NCBI RefSeq assembly: GCF_000004075.3
Contig: NC_026660.2
Coordinates: forward strand, 24,431,498-24,495,497
Length of the DNA: 64,000 bases
Direction of reading: 5' to 3'
Source: Cucumis sativus
Lineage: Eukaryota > Streptophyta > Magnoliopsida > Cucurbitales > Cucurbitaceae
The notes under the pieces are model-generated. The model was not told the DNA's origin. It did no database searches and worked only from the letters and a program-made list of their open reading frames with translations. The position numbers and the translations under genes were made by a program. Positions 12,101-26,451 of the stretch are shown piece after piece (position 1 is the stretch's first letter; each line of letters opens with the position of its first letter).

Positions 12101-14520
12101 GTAAAAGAATATTTGTATTTATTTATTTTTTTGTATGAATTTAAAAGGTGTCCAAACTTTAAAAATATAATTAGTCTAACATCTTTTGATGTATTAAATG
12201 ATCTTTTAAGATATGAGATTAAGTTTTATGTTCTTAGAAGACCTTAAACCTTCCATTTATAGTTTTGTTAAGCTATTAATTTTAAACATGTTAATTAGGT
12301 CAAACTCCTACTTAATAAAATTGAAAATTAACTATCAAACACAAAATAAGTTTAAGGAACAATCGTAAAAATAACAAAATAAATTATGATTAAACTAACA
12401 AAAATGGTAGGGTAAATATAAGCACGGTGATATTTAGCCACTCAAGATATATATCGTTGACCAATGGATTAAAAGAAATGTGAAGAACATTCTCAAAATA
12501 ACAAAATATTAAAATTATTTACCAAATCAACCAAATATTAAAATTATTTACAAAATCGTAAATTCAATGTTTTTAGTTATATATATATATATTTAAATAG
12601 TTTCTTTTTTTTTCTACAGTAAATTTGAAAAATAATATAATATTGTAATAAAGAGAGGAAATTAATTTTGGATAAGGATTAAATATTTTGGGGAGGATGG
12701 GACAAAGGAAAACATTCCCAATAGTAAACAATTTAGAGCCCAATGTTGAAAAATCAAAGATGCTTTATTTGATTTTGACTTTACACACCAACTTTTAGCA
12801 CAAATTACAAAAATTGTTAAAATCCATCAACTTATAAATTTCACTAACTTATAAATCGTAGAAATTAAAAAATCACACAAAGTTTGAAAGTTATTTTTCA
12901 GTTGAAACTCGAATTTCTCCAACGGTGGATTCAATTTTAACACTTGATTAAATTTTAATTGTTTAATTTTTAGTTTTAAAAATTTGAGAAAGTAAACTAC
13001 AACTATCACTATATTATTTATATATTAGTGAGTATTCAACTAGTTTTCTTCGACTAATTGTACTAAAAAAATTGTATATTCTTACAATATTCGAGTGTCA
13101 AGAAACAAATTAAATACTAAATTTTAGATAGGTAGTCACAACCATCACTCTCAAAATATATGATGATGAAAATCATTATCGTAATTCTTAAAGTTGGTTT
13201 TTTTTTATTTGTGTAAAATTTTAATATTTGTTGTCATATTCCTCGATTGCAAGAGAATATGAGAAAGATCAATAATGCATAATTGAAAATTCATTCATAA
13301 TCTTGACTGCTAAAGGTAATTATGGAAGGAAAAGAAAAAAGAATTGTTAGCCAACCTTATACATATCTTAAATATATATTCTTAAACTAAATGGTAGAAG
13401 TATGAGTAATCTAATGTTGATATAATGAAATTTCTTTCACTTGTACGTTTATATTGGTTTGATACAAAACAATGTTTCCATGAAAAAAATAACAACTTTT
13501 ATTGAAAAAATAAAGATTAAAAAGCATAGATATATAAAAAGAAACAAAAAATAAACCAACCAAAAAAAATCCAAATGTGTAAAATATTATGAATAGAATA
13601 ATTATAAAAGATGTTTGAAGTTTAAGGTCTAACAAGAGATACATAAAATCTAATAAGAGACCAAACTTTACTATAACCAATTTCCCTACCACGACGCACT
13701 TTTCCTCTCCTAAATGTCCCACAAAATACCACACTAAATCACCAACTAAAATCATTTCATGTTATACTATTATTGTTTTCAACTAAATCACTAAAATCCA
13801 TTAAAAATTTGAGAAATATCTTCAATTAACTTAGAACGTGCTAGTATTTTAACTTCAAATCAAACTAAAAAAAGGTAAATTTAAATGACATTACTGTAAA
13901 CTTTTTAAGAGAAAGAAAATAGAGTAAAAACTAATTAAAAAATGAAAGAGATGTGTTATTGATTGAATATAAAAATATAAAATGATAAATATTAAGAAAA
14001 AAAGAAGACATAATAAGATTCACTTCAGTGCAATTTATATAAATAATAATGAAAGGTTGAAGGAAGGATGGAAAAAGAAGAAGAAGAGAGAATTGAAGGT
14101 ATAGAGTAAAAAGAGAGAGAGAAAGGACATTTGTTACAAATATATTGTGTAGGCCCCCCACGTAATTAAGGAATGAGAATGAGTTCACAAATTATTAATT
14201 ACCCATAATCTAATACTACAAAAATACCAAAAACTTTCCCAACATTTATGGTGTGTCAAGTCAAGTCTACATGTTTTTCATCAATCAAAAGGTTGAAATA
14301 AATCAAATTTAGTGTTAAGTAAAAATTGGATTGTTTTACACAAATGGTGTCTTTCTTTTTTATAAAATTCATAGTGAATAAAGCTTTTAAAAGAAAAGAA
14401 AAGAAAAGAAAAAAAAAAGACAAAAAAGAACTATTTTTTTAAAAAATGATAATAATAAAAGTCATAAACTAAAAGTTAAAACTGTAATAATAACAAAAAA
14501 AGAGGACAGTCCATTATTTA
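9107..14520. other. Intergenic, no gene seen
   Basis: This is long AT-rich intergenic DNA. The longest frames (11630-11941 plus; 13411-13755 and 13931-14188 minus) are runs of F/L/I/Y/S residues, as expected of translated AT-rich DNA, and show no domain. I see no RNA gene or clear transposon ends. Confidence 0.5.
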
Positions 14521-14526
14521 AATATG

Positions 14527-14609
14527 TATATATAAAGACACGTCATCTTTCTTCTTCCCCCAATCCCCCAATCCCCACAATCCACTCATTTCACTTTTTC
14601 TATATAAAT
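14527..14609 (+). promoter_or_regulatory. ATL gene core promoter, two TATA boxes
   Basis: Two TATA boxes precede the RING gene: TATATATAAAG near 14527-14536 and TATATAAAT at 14601-14609. The second would start transcription near 14635, giving a leader of about 40 bases. The first would give a leader of about 110 bases. Both spacings are ordinary for plants. Confidence 0.5.
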
Positions 14610-14673
14610 TCCCTCATTATTCTCCCAAACAACTAAATTTAATTTACAATTCTCAACATTCCTATCTTTCAAT

Positions 14674-15330
14674 ATGTCTATCTCTAATTCAAGGAGGTTT
14701 CTCATTCCCTCCGCCACGGTGGCCGCCACTCCTCCGGAGCTAGCACAGCCCCGTCCTGGGTTCGGTAGCTTCGACATGAACGTAGTAATGGTTCTTTCAG
14801 TTTTACTCTGCGCTTTAATTTGTTCTCTGGGTCTCAACGCCATCCTCAAATGCGCCTTGAGGTGCTCCACTTTGCTAGCCACGGTGTCAGGGGGGCGTGG
14901 TGGTGGGGCCTTAGTGGTACACCCGAAAGGTGTTCGACGAAACGTCTTGAAGAAATTCCCAACAGTTGAGTACTCTAAAGAAGGGAATAAATTGAGGGGA
15001 ATTGATGGGGAGTGCGTGATTTGTTTGTTGGAGTTTGAAGCTGGGGATCGGGTTCGTGTATTGCCTAAGTGTTATCATGGATTCCATGTTCATTGCATCG
15101 ATAAGTGGTTGAGTTCCCATACTTCTTGCCCCAAGTGCCGCAATTGCCTTACTGACACTTGCCATAAGATCACCGCCGGGTGCGCCCAGGAGACGCACGT
15201 GACAACGGCAGCAGAGAGTTCATCCTCTGTAGAACCACCGCGGGCGGAGGAGGTGGGGGTGAATGTTGTTATTGCTCCGGTGGAAAGGGAAGGTATGATA
15301 AATAACTATAGGGAAAGTATGAGTAGATGA
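14674..15330 (+). CDS. ATL-family RING-H2 E3 ubiquitin ligase
   Basis: This is a membrane-anchored E3 that passes ubiquitin from an E2 to a substrate; ATL proteins commonly act in stress and hormone signalling at the plasma membrane or endomembranes. The 218-aa frame has no intron, as is usual for ATLs. A single transmembrane helix lies at about 36-58 (MNVVMVLSVLLCALICSLG). The GLD-like region GVRRNVLKKFPTVEYS (86-101) precedes the RING-H2 finger with ligands C114, C117, C133, H135, H138, C141, C152 and C155. Pro131 sits two before the third ligand and W145 is in CIDKWL, both ATL hallmarks. A short Ala/Glu/Ser-rich tail follows. The arrangement resembles the ATL72-79 type group, but the exact orthologue is not assigned. 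The start is the first Met after the TATA boxes. Confidence 0.94.
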   Translation: MSISNSRRFLIPSATVAATPPELAQPRPGFGSFDMNVVMVLSVLLCALICSLGLNAILKCALRCSTLLATVSGGRGGGALVVHPKGVRRNVLKKFPTVEYSKEGNKLRGIDGECVICLLEFEAGDRVRVLPKCYHGFHVHCIDKWLSSHTSCPKCRNCLTDTCHKITAGCAQETHVTTAAESSSSVEPPRAEEVGVNVVIAPVEREGMINNYRESMSR

Positions 15331-18300
15331 GATTGAAGTGGGAAGTGGGGTTTAGCTGATTGGGACTGTGGGGTTGGGTTGTTTTTTGTGATTGATGGAG
15401 CATTTTGGCTGCTTTTGCTTTTGCCTACAAGTAACCAACTTTTTTTTATAAAAAAATTAATTAGGATTACAAGGAAATTAAAGGTCTAGTTAAGCTAAGA
15501 TTAATTAGTCTACCTATTCAAATGTAAATATCTTTTCTTTTTCCACTTCCTTCCAATGAAATTAAAAGTTTTTGGCTCATTATAATTATATTTATACCTT
15601 TTTATTGTTTGATCTTGTTTAGCACCACTCAACTTACCTTGTAATATTTGAATATAGAAAAGCTAATAAAAAATTATTTTTTAGTAGACGACATTGTGAA
15701 TTGAACATTTAACCTCTTACCAATTTATTAAGCTTAATAATACAAAATTTGATTGAAAGGAAAAATTAACGTCAATATTCTAGCTTTTTACCTATATAAA
15801 TTTAAAAATATTTTTTGGCGAGTCAAATTAAAAGAATCAAAACCACACCGAGTCATTGGCATGGTTTTGTAAAAATTAGAGAGTAAATAGAATGAATTAT
15901 AAAGGGTTGAAGTTTAAAATTGGAATTGTGATTTTAAATTTGAACCAAGTAAACAACAATGATTCAATTACATTATGAATGTTGAATGTAGTGGTGATGG
16001 ATGAGGTAGATATCGGATGTTTAATGAGGGAAGGTTAATTAGAAACTTTGTGGTTGTAAAAAAAAGAAGGGTTAAATTAAAGTAAACAATAATGATTGAA
16101 TTTAAGATTATGAAAGAAGTGGGTGTGGATGAAGAAAATGAGATGATTAATGGATAAGTTTGTTTTGAATATTTGTGAGGTTGTTAAGAAGAAATGTTTC
16201 ATTTAGTGGAAGAATAATAGTAAATTACTTTGGTTGGCAATGGCAAGAAATTAATTAATTGGAGAAAAAGGATGAAAAGATTATTTGTTAGATTCAATAA
16301 TTCTGGGAAAATAATAATTAATCTTTAAGATGTTGGAAGTGGAAGAACAACCTTTTTGGATTCAATCAATTATTGAAAACTTTATTTGCATAAGTGGGTG
16401 AGATTTCTTTTAAGAGTCCAGCAAGAACCAGGGTGTGAAATTAGTTTAAACTATTTGGCTAATTGTTTCCCATTTCTCAATTTGTGCAAAATTTCAAAAA
16501 CCAACACTAAATTAATGTGTCATTGCCCCCCAAAAGAATTGTAATCAATCGGTTATGTTGAACATATTCAGGGTAGTGATTTAATATGTTGATTGTTATG
16601 AGTAATTTTGAGACCGACACTATCTAAATGTGAATTTTTAAAAATAAGTTTCCAAACTTAAGACCTAGCTGGATCTAAAGAAAGAAAGCAACTACCGTGT
16701 GAAGGACTTAAGACAACCTATTTTCAAGGTCCTACACTATTCGTAGAGACCTAACCTTGTCTTTCCCCAATTGACCCGATTGCTTTTTTCTAAGCTTAAT
16801 ACATAAAATCTTAAGTTTATCTTCTTATAAATACACTATTATAATTTCTGTTTATTAAGAAAGATTTTACCACTACACTCGTTTGCATATTTATTCGTTA
16901 GCATGCAATCTCATCTCTTGAAATATAAAATTTCACCATTGAGGCATATGATGAAAGTGAGGTAGGTGAATTTTGTCCATAATTTTTCTTAAACGTTCAT
17001 AATGTATCTTACAACTTTTACTTTTTATCAATTTAAAAAGAACGTTTACTTCTTTCTTTATGTGTTTAATTGTCACAACCGATAAAAGGATTTAATGTTA
17101 TAATATAATCTTAATTTACTTAACTCACCTATCAAAAGAGAGAAAAAGTAAGTAATATATGTTGTATGTTCTAATATATTATTACTTATATAGTTGTTAA
17201 AATTTCCAAAAACAGTGGGAAACTCATCCATAAAAAGTTTTGATGAACAATTTGAATCCATCGCATCAAAAAAGAAAGAAAGAATCAATGAGAAAAAGAG
17301 GAAGACATGAGAGGGAATAGAAATGGAAGCTGAGGGTGAAAAGCAAAACATAAATTGTACTAAAAAGGGAGAATTTGGATGATAGACTTCACATGTTGGG
17401 TTTGGTAAAGAGGACATAATACAAAATCATACACACACACACACCCCATTTATATGCAAAATTAAAAACACCCCTACTCCATATGCATATATATAATGCT
17501 CTAATTGGGAGTGATATGAGTCTTCTTACTTATGGCATTGTACCATGTGCAAAGGTTCTTTTTTTTTTTCCTTTTTTCATTGTTTGTGGGATTTTGTTGG
17601 TGCTGTGTATGTGACCTCGACTCAATTGTCGCTATCCTCGTTTCTAATATCATTCTAGAATTCATGTTTCTGTTACTTTTTGAATTCAAAAGGTTGCTTT
17701 ATAGCTCATTTGGTAAGGTAATGTGTTTCCTTTCTCATTTAATGATTTAATTGGTTGATATATGTTTATATTATTAGTTAACTATTTTGAGAGTGATTTT
17801 CGATCAATCACTAAATAAAAGTTCACTTATCATCTAATTCCTCCAAAATCAATTTTGAGTACACGAACTAGGTTTGATTTACCTTTAAAAATATTTCCTT
17901 CAAATGATTCTAATAAACATCTCATAATTGGACAATTTTAGTAAGACATGTATCAAAGCACGTAAATAAAAATAGATTTTATCATAACAAAAGGTTGAGT
18001 TATGCTGTCTAAGAAATAATCTTCAAGCCAACTAGTTTAACTAATTAATGTATTATATTTTAGAACAAAAGTAAAAAATTTGAATTTCCACCTTGACCAA
18101 GTTTAAATTTTTTTATTTATTATAAAGATTAATATTCAAAATTATAACATTATGATACTTTTTGTTTGGTAATAAAAACATTTATTGTGCACAATTAGGT
18201 TGGTTGAACTTGTTGGGATTTTGTATGAATATCTCTAGAACTCTTGGCTTGTTTGTTGAACTTTGACTCCCTTATAGTTTGGAAACGACTGGTCGGAAAA

Positions 18301-21300
18301 ATTGGAATGAGGTTCAAACTTTTATTGATTTCATTCGCGATTTCTCTTTTTCTATATATTAAAGGTTTCAACTGCAAGTAACTTGATCGTTCGTGACTTA
18401 ACTAACCGTACTTAACCATACTTAACCATACGTGAAGATTTCATTTTTCAACAAACTTGGATTAAATGGAAATTATAAACAGAATATGAGTGTGATAAAT
18501 GATTGAATGGTGATAAGTGTTGTCCAACTATATCCAATTATACAAATATGAAATTAATCAAATTGGATAGGCTAAAATAGTTAGAGACTCAATATTTGTG
18601 TTTTGTCATTATGGGCCTCCATTTTGTAGTCCATAAGTAATGTAGCCTCAGCCCATTTCTTTATGTCATTTCAATTGTATACCATATTTAATTATATTAT
18701 GGTATGGTCCATTGACACAGAAATGTGAATGTTTTATTATTAGTAGCAATCAATTAAAGGCGAGGTGAGAATAGATTTCATGTTCACTACAAATAGAAGA
18801 ACCAATTTTGATTTGAATTTAAAACAGTTGGGTTGGGTTCATAGAAAGATAGAAAGTAAGTAGCAAATTAGAACTAGTAAAGATTATATGATTGAATTAA
18901 AGAGTAGGGAAAAGGTGAATGAATAAGCAAAAGGTGGAGTTAAAGAATTAAATGAGGAGACCGTACTCCAATCTGACCCACAATTTGTGAGAAGAGAAAC
19001 TCTCAGCATCACCAAATCCTGAATGACAAAAACAAAGCTGAAGCTTTCAAAAGGAGTGGGCCTCTAAATATGCATTCAATTTTATGGCCCATTCCCTCGT
19101 TGCTTCACCACTACTCTTTCTTTCCTCTCATTTTCCCATTTCTTAACACTTCTTTCGTACATAACCTAAATAATGCTAATACCAAAAATACATTTTTTAA
19201 AATTAGGGTTTATATATGGATCCTAATGAATATCCAATCCTAGATAAATGAAATCCATAGAATAATATCATCATGTGTGACATGTTCTCAACCACAAATA
19301 ATAATAATAATAATAATAAACACTACCTCCCTAGAAAAGAAGAAGAAAAATGAACAGTCATTTTAATGGGTTTCGAGAATGAGTTTTTTTTCTTTTCAAA
19401 CAAATATTATTAATGCAAAATTGTTTTTTTCTTTTGAGTTAATAATTCGAGATGTATTATTAAAAAAATTTAAAATAACTTTAGATGATTTAATATTATA
19501 TAAAAAGGGTTTTTATAGGGACTGTTTCTAATTCAAAATTATTTTCAATTATTGTTTTTTTCTTCTAATAGACACAAATAGACTTTGATTATTTTTTAGC
19601 ATATATTCAGATTTTATCATATAATGTTTCTAAAACAATAAAAGATTCAAATGAAATGATGATTCTATCAACATTATTACATTTTCTATTAAATAATAAC
19701 CAATAGCAATATGCATCGATCAAAGAAAGGGGATTGAGGACGAAAAAAAAAAAAACATAATTCATGTAGATTGAATAACTAATTAATATACTTCAAAAAT
19801 ACATTTCAACATTCTCACCAATGGTTAAATAACAATAACAATAGTAATAATAATTAGAAAAAGATGTTGAAGGTATATTTAAAGAAAAGAAAGAAAAAAG
19901 GTTTGATAATTGGATTGAATGAGGGTGTAATTTTGAAAATGAAGTAATAAGAATAATGAATAATGGCAAAGATGGAGAGAATAGAGTGTTGTAGTGTGTA
20001 GTTGTGTGCTTGAAGGCTACAACAATACACACAATACATTATTAAACCTAAAAGAAAAACACAAACTCACTACCAAACCCCACTTTACAAACTTTATAAC
20101 TAATAAATAATCTTTGCTTCTAATTTACTTCTACACACACACCTCCCCCCACTTTCATTTCCAACTCACATTTCTAACTTTTCTTTTTTTCTTTTTCTTT
20201 TCAGATTATTGAATCTTGATACATTTTTCTTTCTTAATTACACAAAGATAAACAAATAAAGATGATTTTCTTAGTTTGGATGTTTGAACGAATAACTCAA
20301 GAATGTTGTACATAGTCTAGCGAGATTAATTTGTAAAGAGTTGAATTTATGTTATATATATGTTAAGGATCGGGATACGATATGTTTCATAGTTTGAGTT
20401 ATATTGTTGTTGTGACTATAAGGAGTTCCACGTCTATGTTTGTGCAAACCTAAAATCTTTTATAAGTGAGTGTTTGAGTAGAAATGAAAACATATGAATT
20501 AGATGGAGGATGTAATAAATAGGAGATTGGATGAAGTTGGGTGTGAGGGCATTTATAAGCCTAGCTGGTTCAACTTTTTTATCCACTTGTAAACATTTTT
20601 CCTAGCAACGTAATCAAGCTTTTACTTCTCTAAGCATTATTGCAAGTAATTAAAAAAGAAAATGAATAATAGTGCACTTTGGTTTCTACTATTTTAGGTA
20701 CTTGGTGTTATGATGTTCAAACATTATAAATTATGGTCCCTTTTTCAAACATTGCCCTATTTTAGTTTTCTTTTGGAAGCTTTTAAGTCCCAAAGATATG
20801 TGAAATTTAGTTTTCTAAATTCAATCCTCATAAATAACATAGGACTAACAGTTGCAAGGATGCAGGGAAAATGTTGGGACAATTGGATGACAAATCCAAA
20901 ATCTTGAGTACGAGAGATGCAACAATTAACATAATAAGTAAGCCTACTTTTACTTTTAAACACATTACCAACATCTTTTAAAGTACACATGTTGGTTTGT
21001 GGGATGACTTTCGCTCTTAGAAGCTTTTCAAGATAAGCAAGAATGATGTAGCTAGTCAGGTAAAACATAACGCATGAAAATGTTGAGGAGTCATTAGTTG
21101 CTAATAATGTGAATTATGAACTCAAATCTAAATCCCAAGTCTAGGGCATTAAACACATTCTTCCATTTTTCATTTTTATTTTCGTTCTCATTCGTGTATA
21201 TATTGATTACAAGTATACATGGATCTAACTACTTATTATAAACCTTTTAACTACTCTTCTCAACCATACAATGTAAGTTGACTTCTAAAGACGTGTACAC

Positions 21301-23700
21301 TATAAATTACTACAAAATCACAATGTCCAAAATTGAGAGGAAGATCCAATTAAAATAATAAATGATGAAGATTAGAGATGGAGTAATGGTTTGCCACTAA
21401 GAGATAAAAAACAACTTATTCTAAATAAGAGAGTATATTATAAAATAAAAGTTGTTTTTGAGAAAAAAGTGTAAATTAATCCCCACCTCTCTTAATTTAT
21501 ATATTGGAGGAATGAATACACATATGTATATATAAATGTGGATTTGAAATTGATGTATATCTGAAAGTTTTGTGTTGTGTTGAAATGATTTATATATGGA
21601 GATCTATTTTCACATAGTTTAATAATAAAGAAATAATGAGAAGAATAATAATTTTATATAAAGTCATAGACCAACCAAACTGTCCAACAATTTGCACTGA
21701 CAGTTTATATTGGAAGACATTGAGCACATGTTTGCACATGCAATCTTAAAAGCAAGGCATGAAATATTTTTTAAAGTCTCACAAAATCACTTTGCAATCT
21801 CCTTAAGGAAGAAAAATAAAAGTTAAATGCTTTTTGTAAAATCCCCTTTCGAACATTGAAGGAGAATGAGAATTATTCTTCACATTATGTGCCCTTCTTC
21901 ATTCAATTATCACTTTTTTAATAATCTAATCAATCTCCTCAATTTTATTGAATATTCTAAAAAAAATGTCTTTAATTAGTTTCTTGTATTACATATCTAT
22001 ATATCTATATATATATATTGCATATAATTTAGTTTAATATAAGACTAGAGGCAACCAACATGAATGTTGTATAAATTTTAGATTGATTTTGTGCATGATT
22101 TCTCCTAGAATGAAAGGTGATATAACCAAAGAAACAAGAGGGAATTGGGATGGAATAAGGTGACAAATTGAGCTATTTATATAAAACCCTTCCTCTATAT
22201 ATCACTTATTATCTTACATGTAACATTGTTGATGTCAAGATGAATATATATGACTCTCCCGAGGTTGTAGGATGTCAAACATTAACTCCAATCCTCGATT
22301 CTCAAATCCTCCTAGACTTGAGCCTACCTATATAAGTCTTATTAGAGCTTCTCTAAGATAGCCTATACAACAACTTTTATACATTATTAACAAATCTTTA
22401 TTTTGTATGTGAGATCTTAGTTAGATGAAATCACCCACATGTGTAAGCTATATTATAAAATTGTTGTGGAGAATATTCAAAATATAAATTATGAGATTTA
22501 GAGTAAATGAATGGGTTGGGTACACTAAAGTAAAGGGATTGGGAAGAAGTTTACTATTCATGAAGGAACACATGGTCAATGAAAATTAAAGAAATCATCA
22601 CATTTGGGCTTAAATGGAAAGGTAAATGTTTGATCATTGTGTCCCCATAGCAACATTGTTTTGGTTGAAACAATTCTTAATGTTTAAGTTTGTCTCCAAA
22701 CTTCAATCCTTTTCATTTTAGTACAATAATCGTTTGGTTAGGTGTATGTGTAATGTGTCCCTTTATCAATGTTTCCATCTATTCATGTTCTAAGTAATTT
22801 TTTTAACCTATGAGTTTCTATATTTCTTAAAGCATTATATACCATCTCACTTTTGTTGGAAGGTTTGAACACAAATTTGTATTATTGTATAACTGTGAAT
22901 CTTTTTTATAAAAATAAATAAATAAAGCTATTTGTTTAAGAAAGATGCAACGAACATGATTCGACTAAAATATAGCATGTTTTAATGTACTCAAAGAGAG
23001 AAATTACAATTCAAAAGACAATCGCATCTTCCATCAAGAAAGACTAATGGAGGTGCAATTTGGAAAAAAAAAATCACCCAATCATGAATTATATCCATAA
23101 ATTTAATCGTAACAGCAGTGCACATTTTTTATGGTTCTAACTCTGAAATCAATAAGCTAAAGTGAATTTTTAGAGGTCATTCATATGTTGAATCATTTGT
23201 CTCAACGTTATTATAATATCAATTTACAATATAATTATTTTAATACAACAATTGATATAGGAGAATTTGTATCTTTTAAACTAAACAAATAATATATTTT
23301 AGTAATTGTTAGGTATGCTATTTTAGGAAGCAAATAAATTATAATCCTACAATAACATTTATATATATATATATTGTTTTAAATATTTTATATGGTTAGA
23401 TTTTGAAACACATAGTAGTTATTGAAAATGGTTGAATGAAAAAAAAATAAAATTTCTCACCGTTCATATTTTATAAGGTGTTGAAGAAATTACTTCCAAT
23501 TAAAAAATTATTATGATTAATATTTATAGAAATTGTGTGGACATAATATAAAATTATGAATTGAAGAAAGGGCTAAAGAGAGAGACCACAAGAGGTGAAT
23601 GAAAGCGAAATCAGAAAACCAAAAAACACAAAACACAAAACACAAATTCAATTTTCAAAATTCAAAAAATTTGGCCTTTGGGGGTTCGGATTCGAAATTC
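15331..23700. other. Large intergenic region, no gene seen
   Basis: Eight kilobases hold no credible coding frame. The longest are 114 aa at 17073-17417 (minus) and 103 aa at 20757-21068 (minus), both of low-complexity composition. There are microsatellites such as (AATAAT)n near 19299-19318 and short AT runs near 21990-22020 and 23340-23360. TGGGCC/GGCCCA motifs occur near 18613-18655 and 19058-19090 without an adjacent gene. No familiar microRNA sequence was recognised by eye. Confidence 0.45.
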
Positions 23701-23705
23701 TTAGG

Positions 23706-23748
23706 AATCGGAAGCGGAAGCGGAAGCCGAAGCGGAGCCGAAGCCGAA
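23706..23748. repeat. GGAAGC-type hexanucleotide repeat
   Basis: Degenerate tandem copies of ggaagc/gaagcc/gaagcg run for about 43 bases. The tract stands out as GC-rich in an AT-rich region and lies about 250 bases upstream of the predicted actin transcription start. It may belong to the proximal promoter. The alternating Ser-Ala frame it gives on the minus strand is a by-product of the repeat, not a gene. Confidence 0.75.
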
Positions 23749-23904
23749 AATAAATGATCGAACGGTGGAGATAAAAGAAATGAAAAAAGAGGAAAAAGAA
23801 AGGAAGAAGAAAGGAAGAATGGGGCTGGGAAAGGCTGTCAGCCAGGTCACCCTATCTTTTCTCGTGGTCGAAATGATTCCTTCTCCAAATTTCTCATTTC
23901 CTTC

Positions 23905-23928
23905 GCATTTGCATTTGCATTTGCATTT
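23905..23928. repeat. (GCATTT)4 tandem in the actin promoter
   Basis: Four exact copies of GCATTT generate three overlapping ATTTGCAT octamers, about 35 bases upstream of the actin TATA box. The position suggests a promoter element, but this is inferred from location only. Confidence 0.8.
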
Positions 23929-23959
23929 CCCTTCTTTCCCTCCTCCCTCTCTCTCTCTG

Positions 23960-23967
23960 TTTATAAA
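23960..23967 (+). promoter_or_regulatory. Actin gene TATA box
   Basis: TTTATAAA follows a CT-rich tract and precedes a pyrimidine-rich leader. Transcription would start near 23995, giving a first non-coding exon of about 135 bases that ends at 24130. This matches the usual design of plant actin genes. Confidence 0.7.
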
Positions 23968-24130
23968 CCCCCATTTCTCTTCTTTCCTCTTCCTCTTATT
24001 CTCGTCTTTCAACTCACCTAGGTCGACAACACTCACTCTTCTCTCACCCAGACCGACCTTCTTTGGAGGGTTGGCTTCTTCTTCATTCCTTCCTTCCTTC
24101 ATTCATTCATTCGCCTCTCTTTAATCCAAG

Positions 24131-24991
24131 GTTCGTTTCTTTCTTTCTTCCTTTTTTTTTTTTTCTTTTTTCTACTTCATCTTCTCACTCCCCTATCTGG
24201 GGTTTCGTTCTTTTCCCAAATTATGCTGTTTTCGTCTCTCATTTCTCTACTTTATTGCTTTTAACTCATTTTCCCTTATGGGGTTCTTCAATTTTGGCTG
24301 ATCTTGCTGTTTCTTTTGGAATTCTGTTTTAAATCGCCCTGGATCCGAGGTTTTTGTTCGTACAATCTACCTAGATTCCTTCTGTTTGTTTGCTGATCTG
24401 AAATTTTCTATTTGGGTTTTGATTGTCTGTGCTTACGGAACTGAGATCTAGGATTTGGAGTTGTGCACTCTTTTATTTCTGCATGCAATTCTGTAATCCG
24501 GCATATCTGGATGGCTTTCTGTTGATTACTGCATGTTTTTGTTTAGGACGAACTGAGTTGGGTTTTTCGTTGTCGATCTGTTTTATTTTTTGTTTCGCTG
24601 TTCTGGTTCATGCTTGGGATGATTTAGTTGCTTTGTATACTCTGCTTTTGTACTATTTTTATATCTTAGATCAGTTCACGTAGCTTCTCGATCTGAAATT
24701 GGATATGGTTAGAGTTTATGGTCAGCTTGTGATCTTGCATTATACAAAAATTGGAACTTTAATCGTTTTCATTAGTAAGATCTTTAAGATATTCGATTAC
24801 CGGGTTGGTTTTTTTGTGTCTGGATTCTTTTATTTGTTTTGAAAGTAGTATGTTGGTTCTTCCTGTATTATTTCATGAATCTGGGATGATCAATTCTATG
24901 ACTTGAATTTATGGAATGTAAATGAATATTTTAAGAGATTGCTTTGTGTGGCTTATTTATTCAACTTCTATTTTTAACACGTTTTGTGCAG
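24131..24991 (+). other. Actin 5' leader intron
   Basis: The intron is 861 bases long, with donor AAG/GTTCGT at 24130/24131 and acceptor TTTTGTGCAG ending at 24991, 12 bases before the start codon. It is very T-rich. Plant actin genes almost always carry one intron just upstream of the ATG, and such introns often raise expression. That effect is known for the family and is not shown here. Confidence 0.88.
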
Positions 24992-25003
24992 GTTTTGAAA
25001 AAA

Positions 25004-26451
<1,448 letters not shown>

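Noticed and set aside
13411..14188. Minus-strand hydrophobic frames (114 and 85 aa)
   Set aside because: F/L/I/Y-rich translation of AT-rich DNA, with no start context or homologous motif.
17073..17417. Minus-strand 114-aa frame
   Set aside because: No recognisable domain, and composition is the same as the surrounding non-coding DNA.
23701..24124. Long frames on both strands upstream of actin
   Set aside because: They come from simple repeats and the CT-rich promoter and leader; the Ser-Ala and Lys-Glu runs are repeat artefacts.
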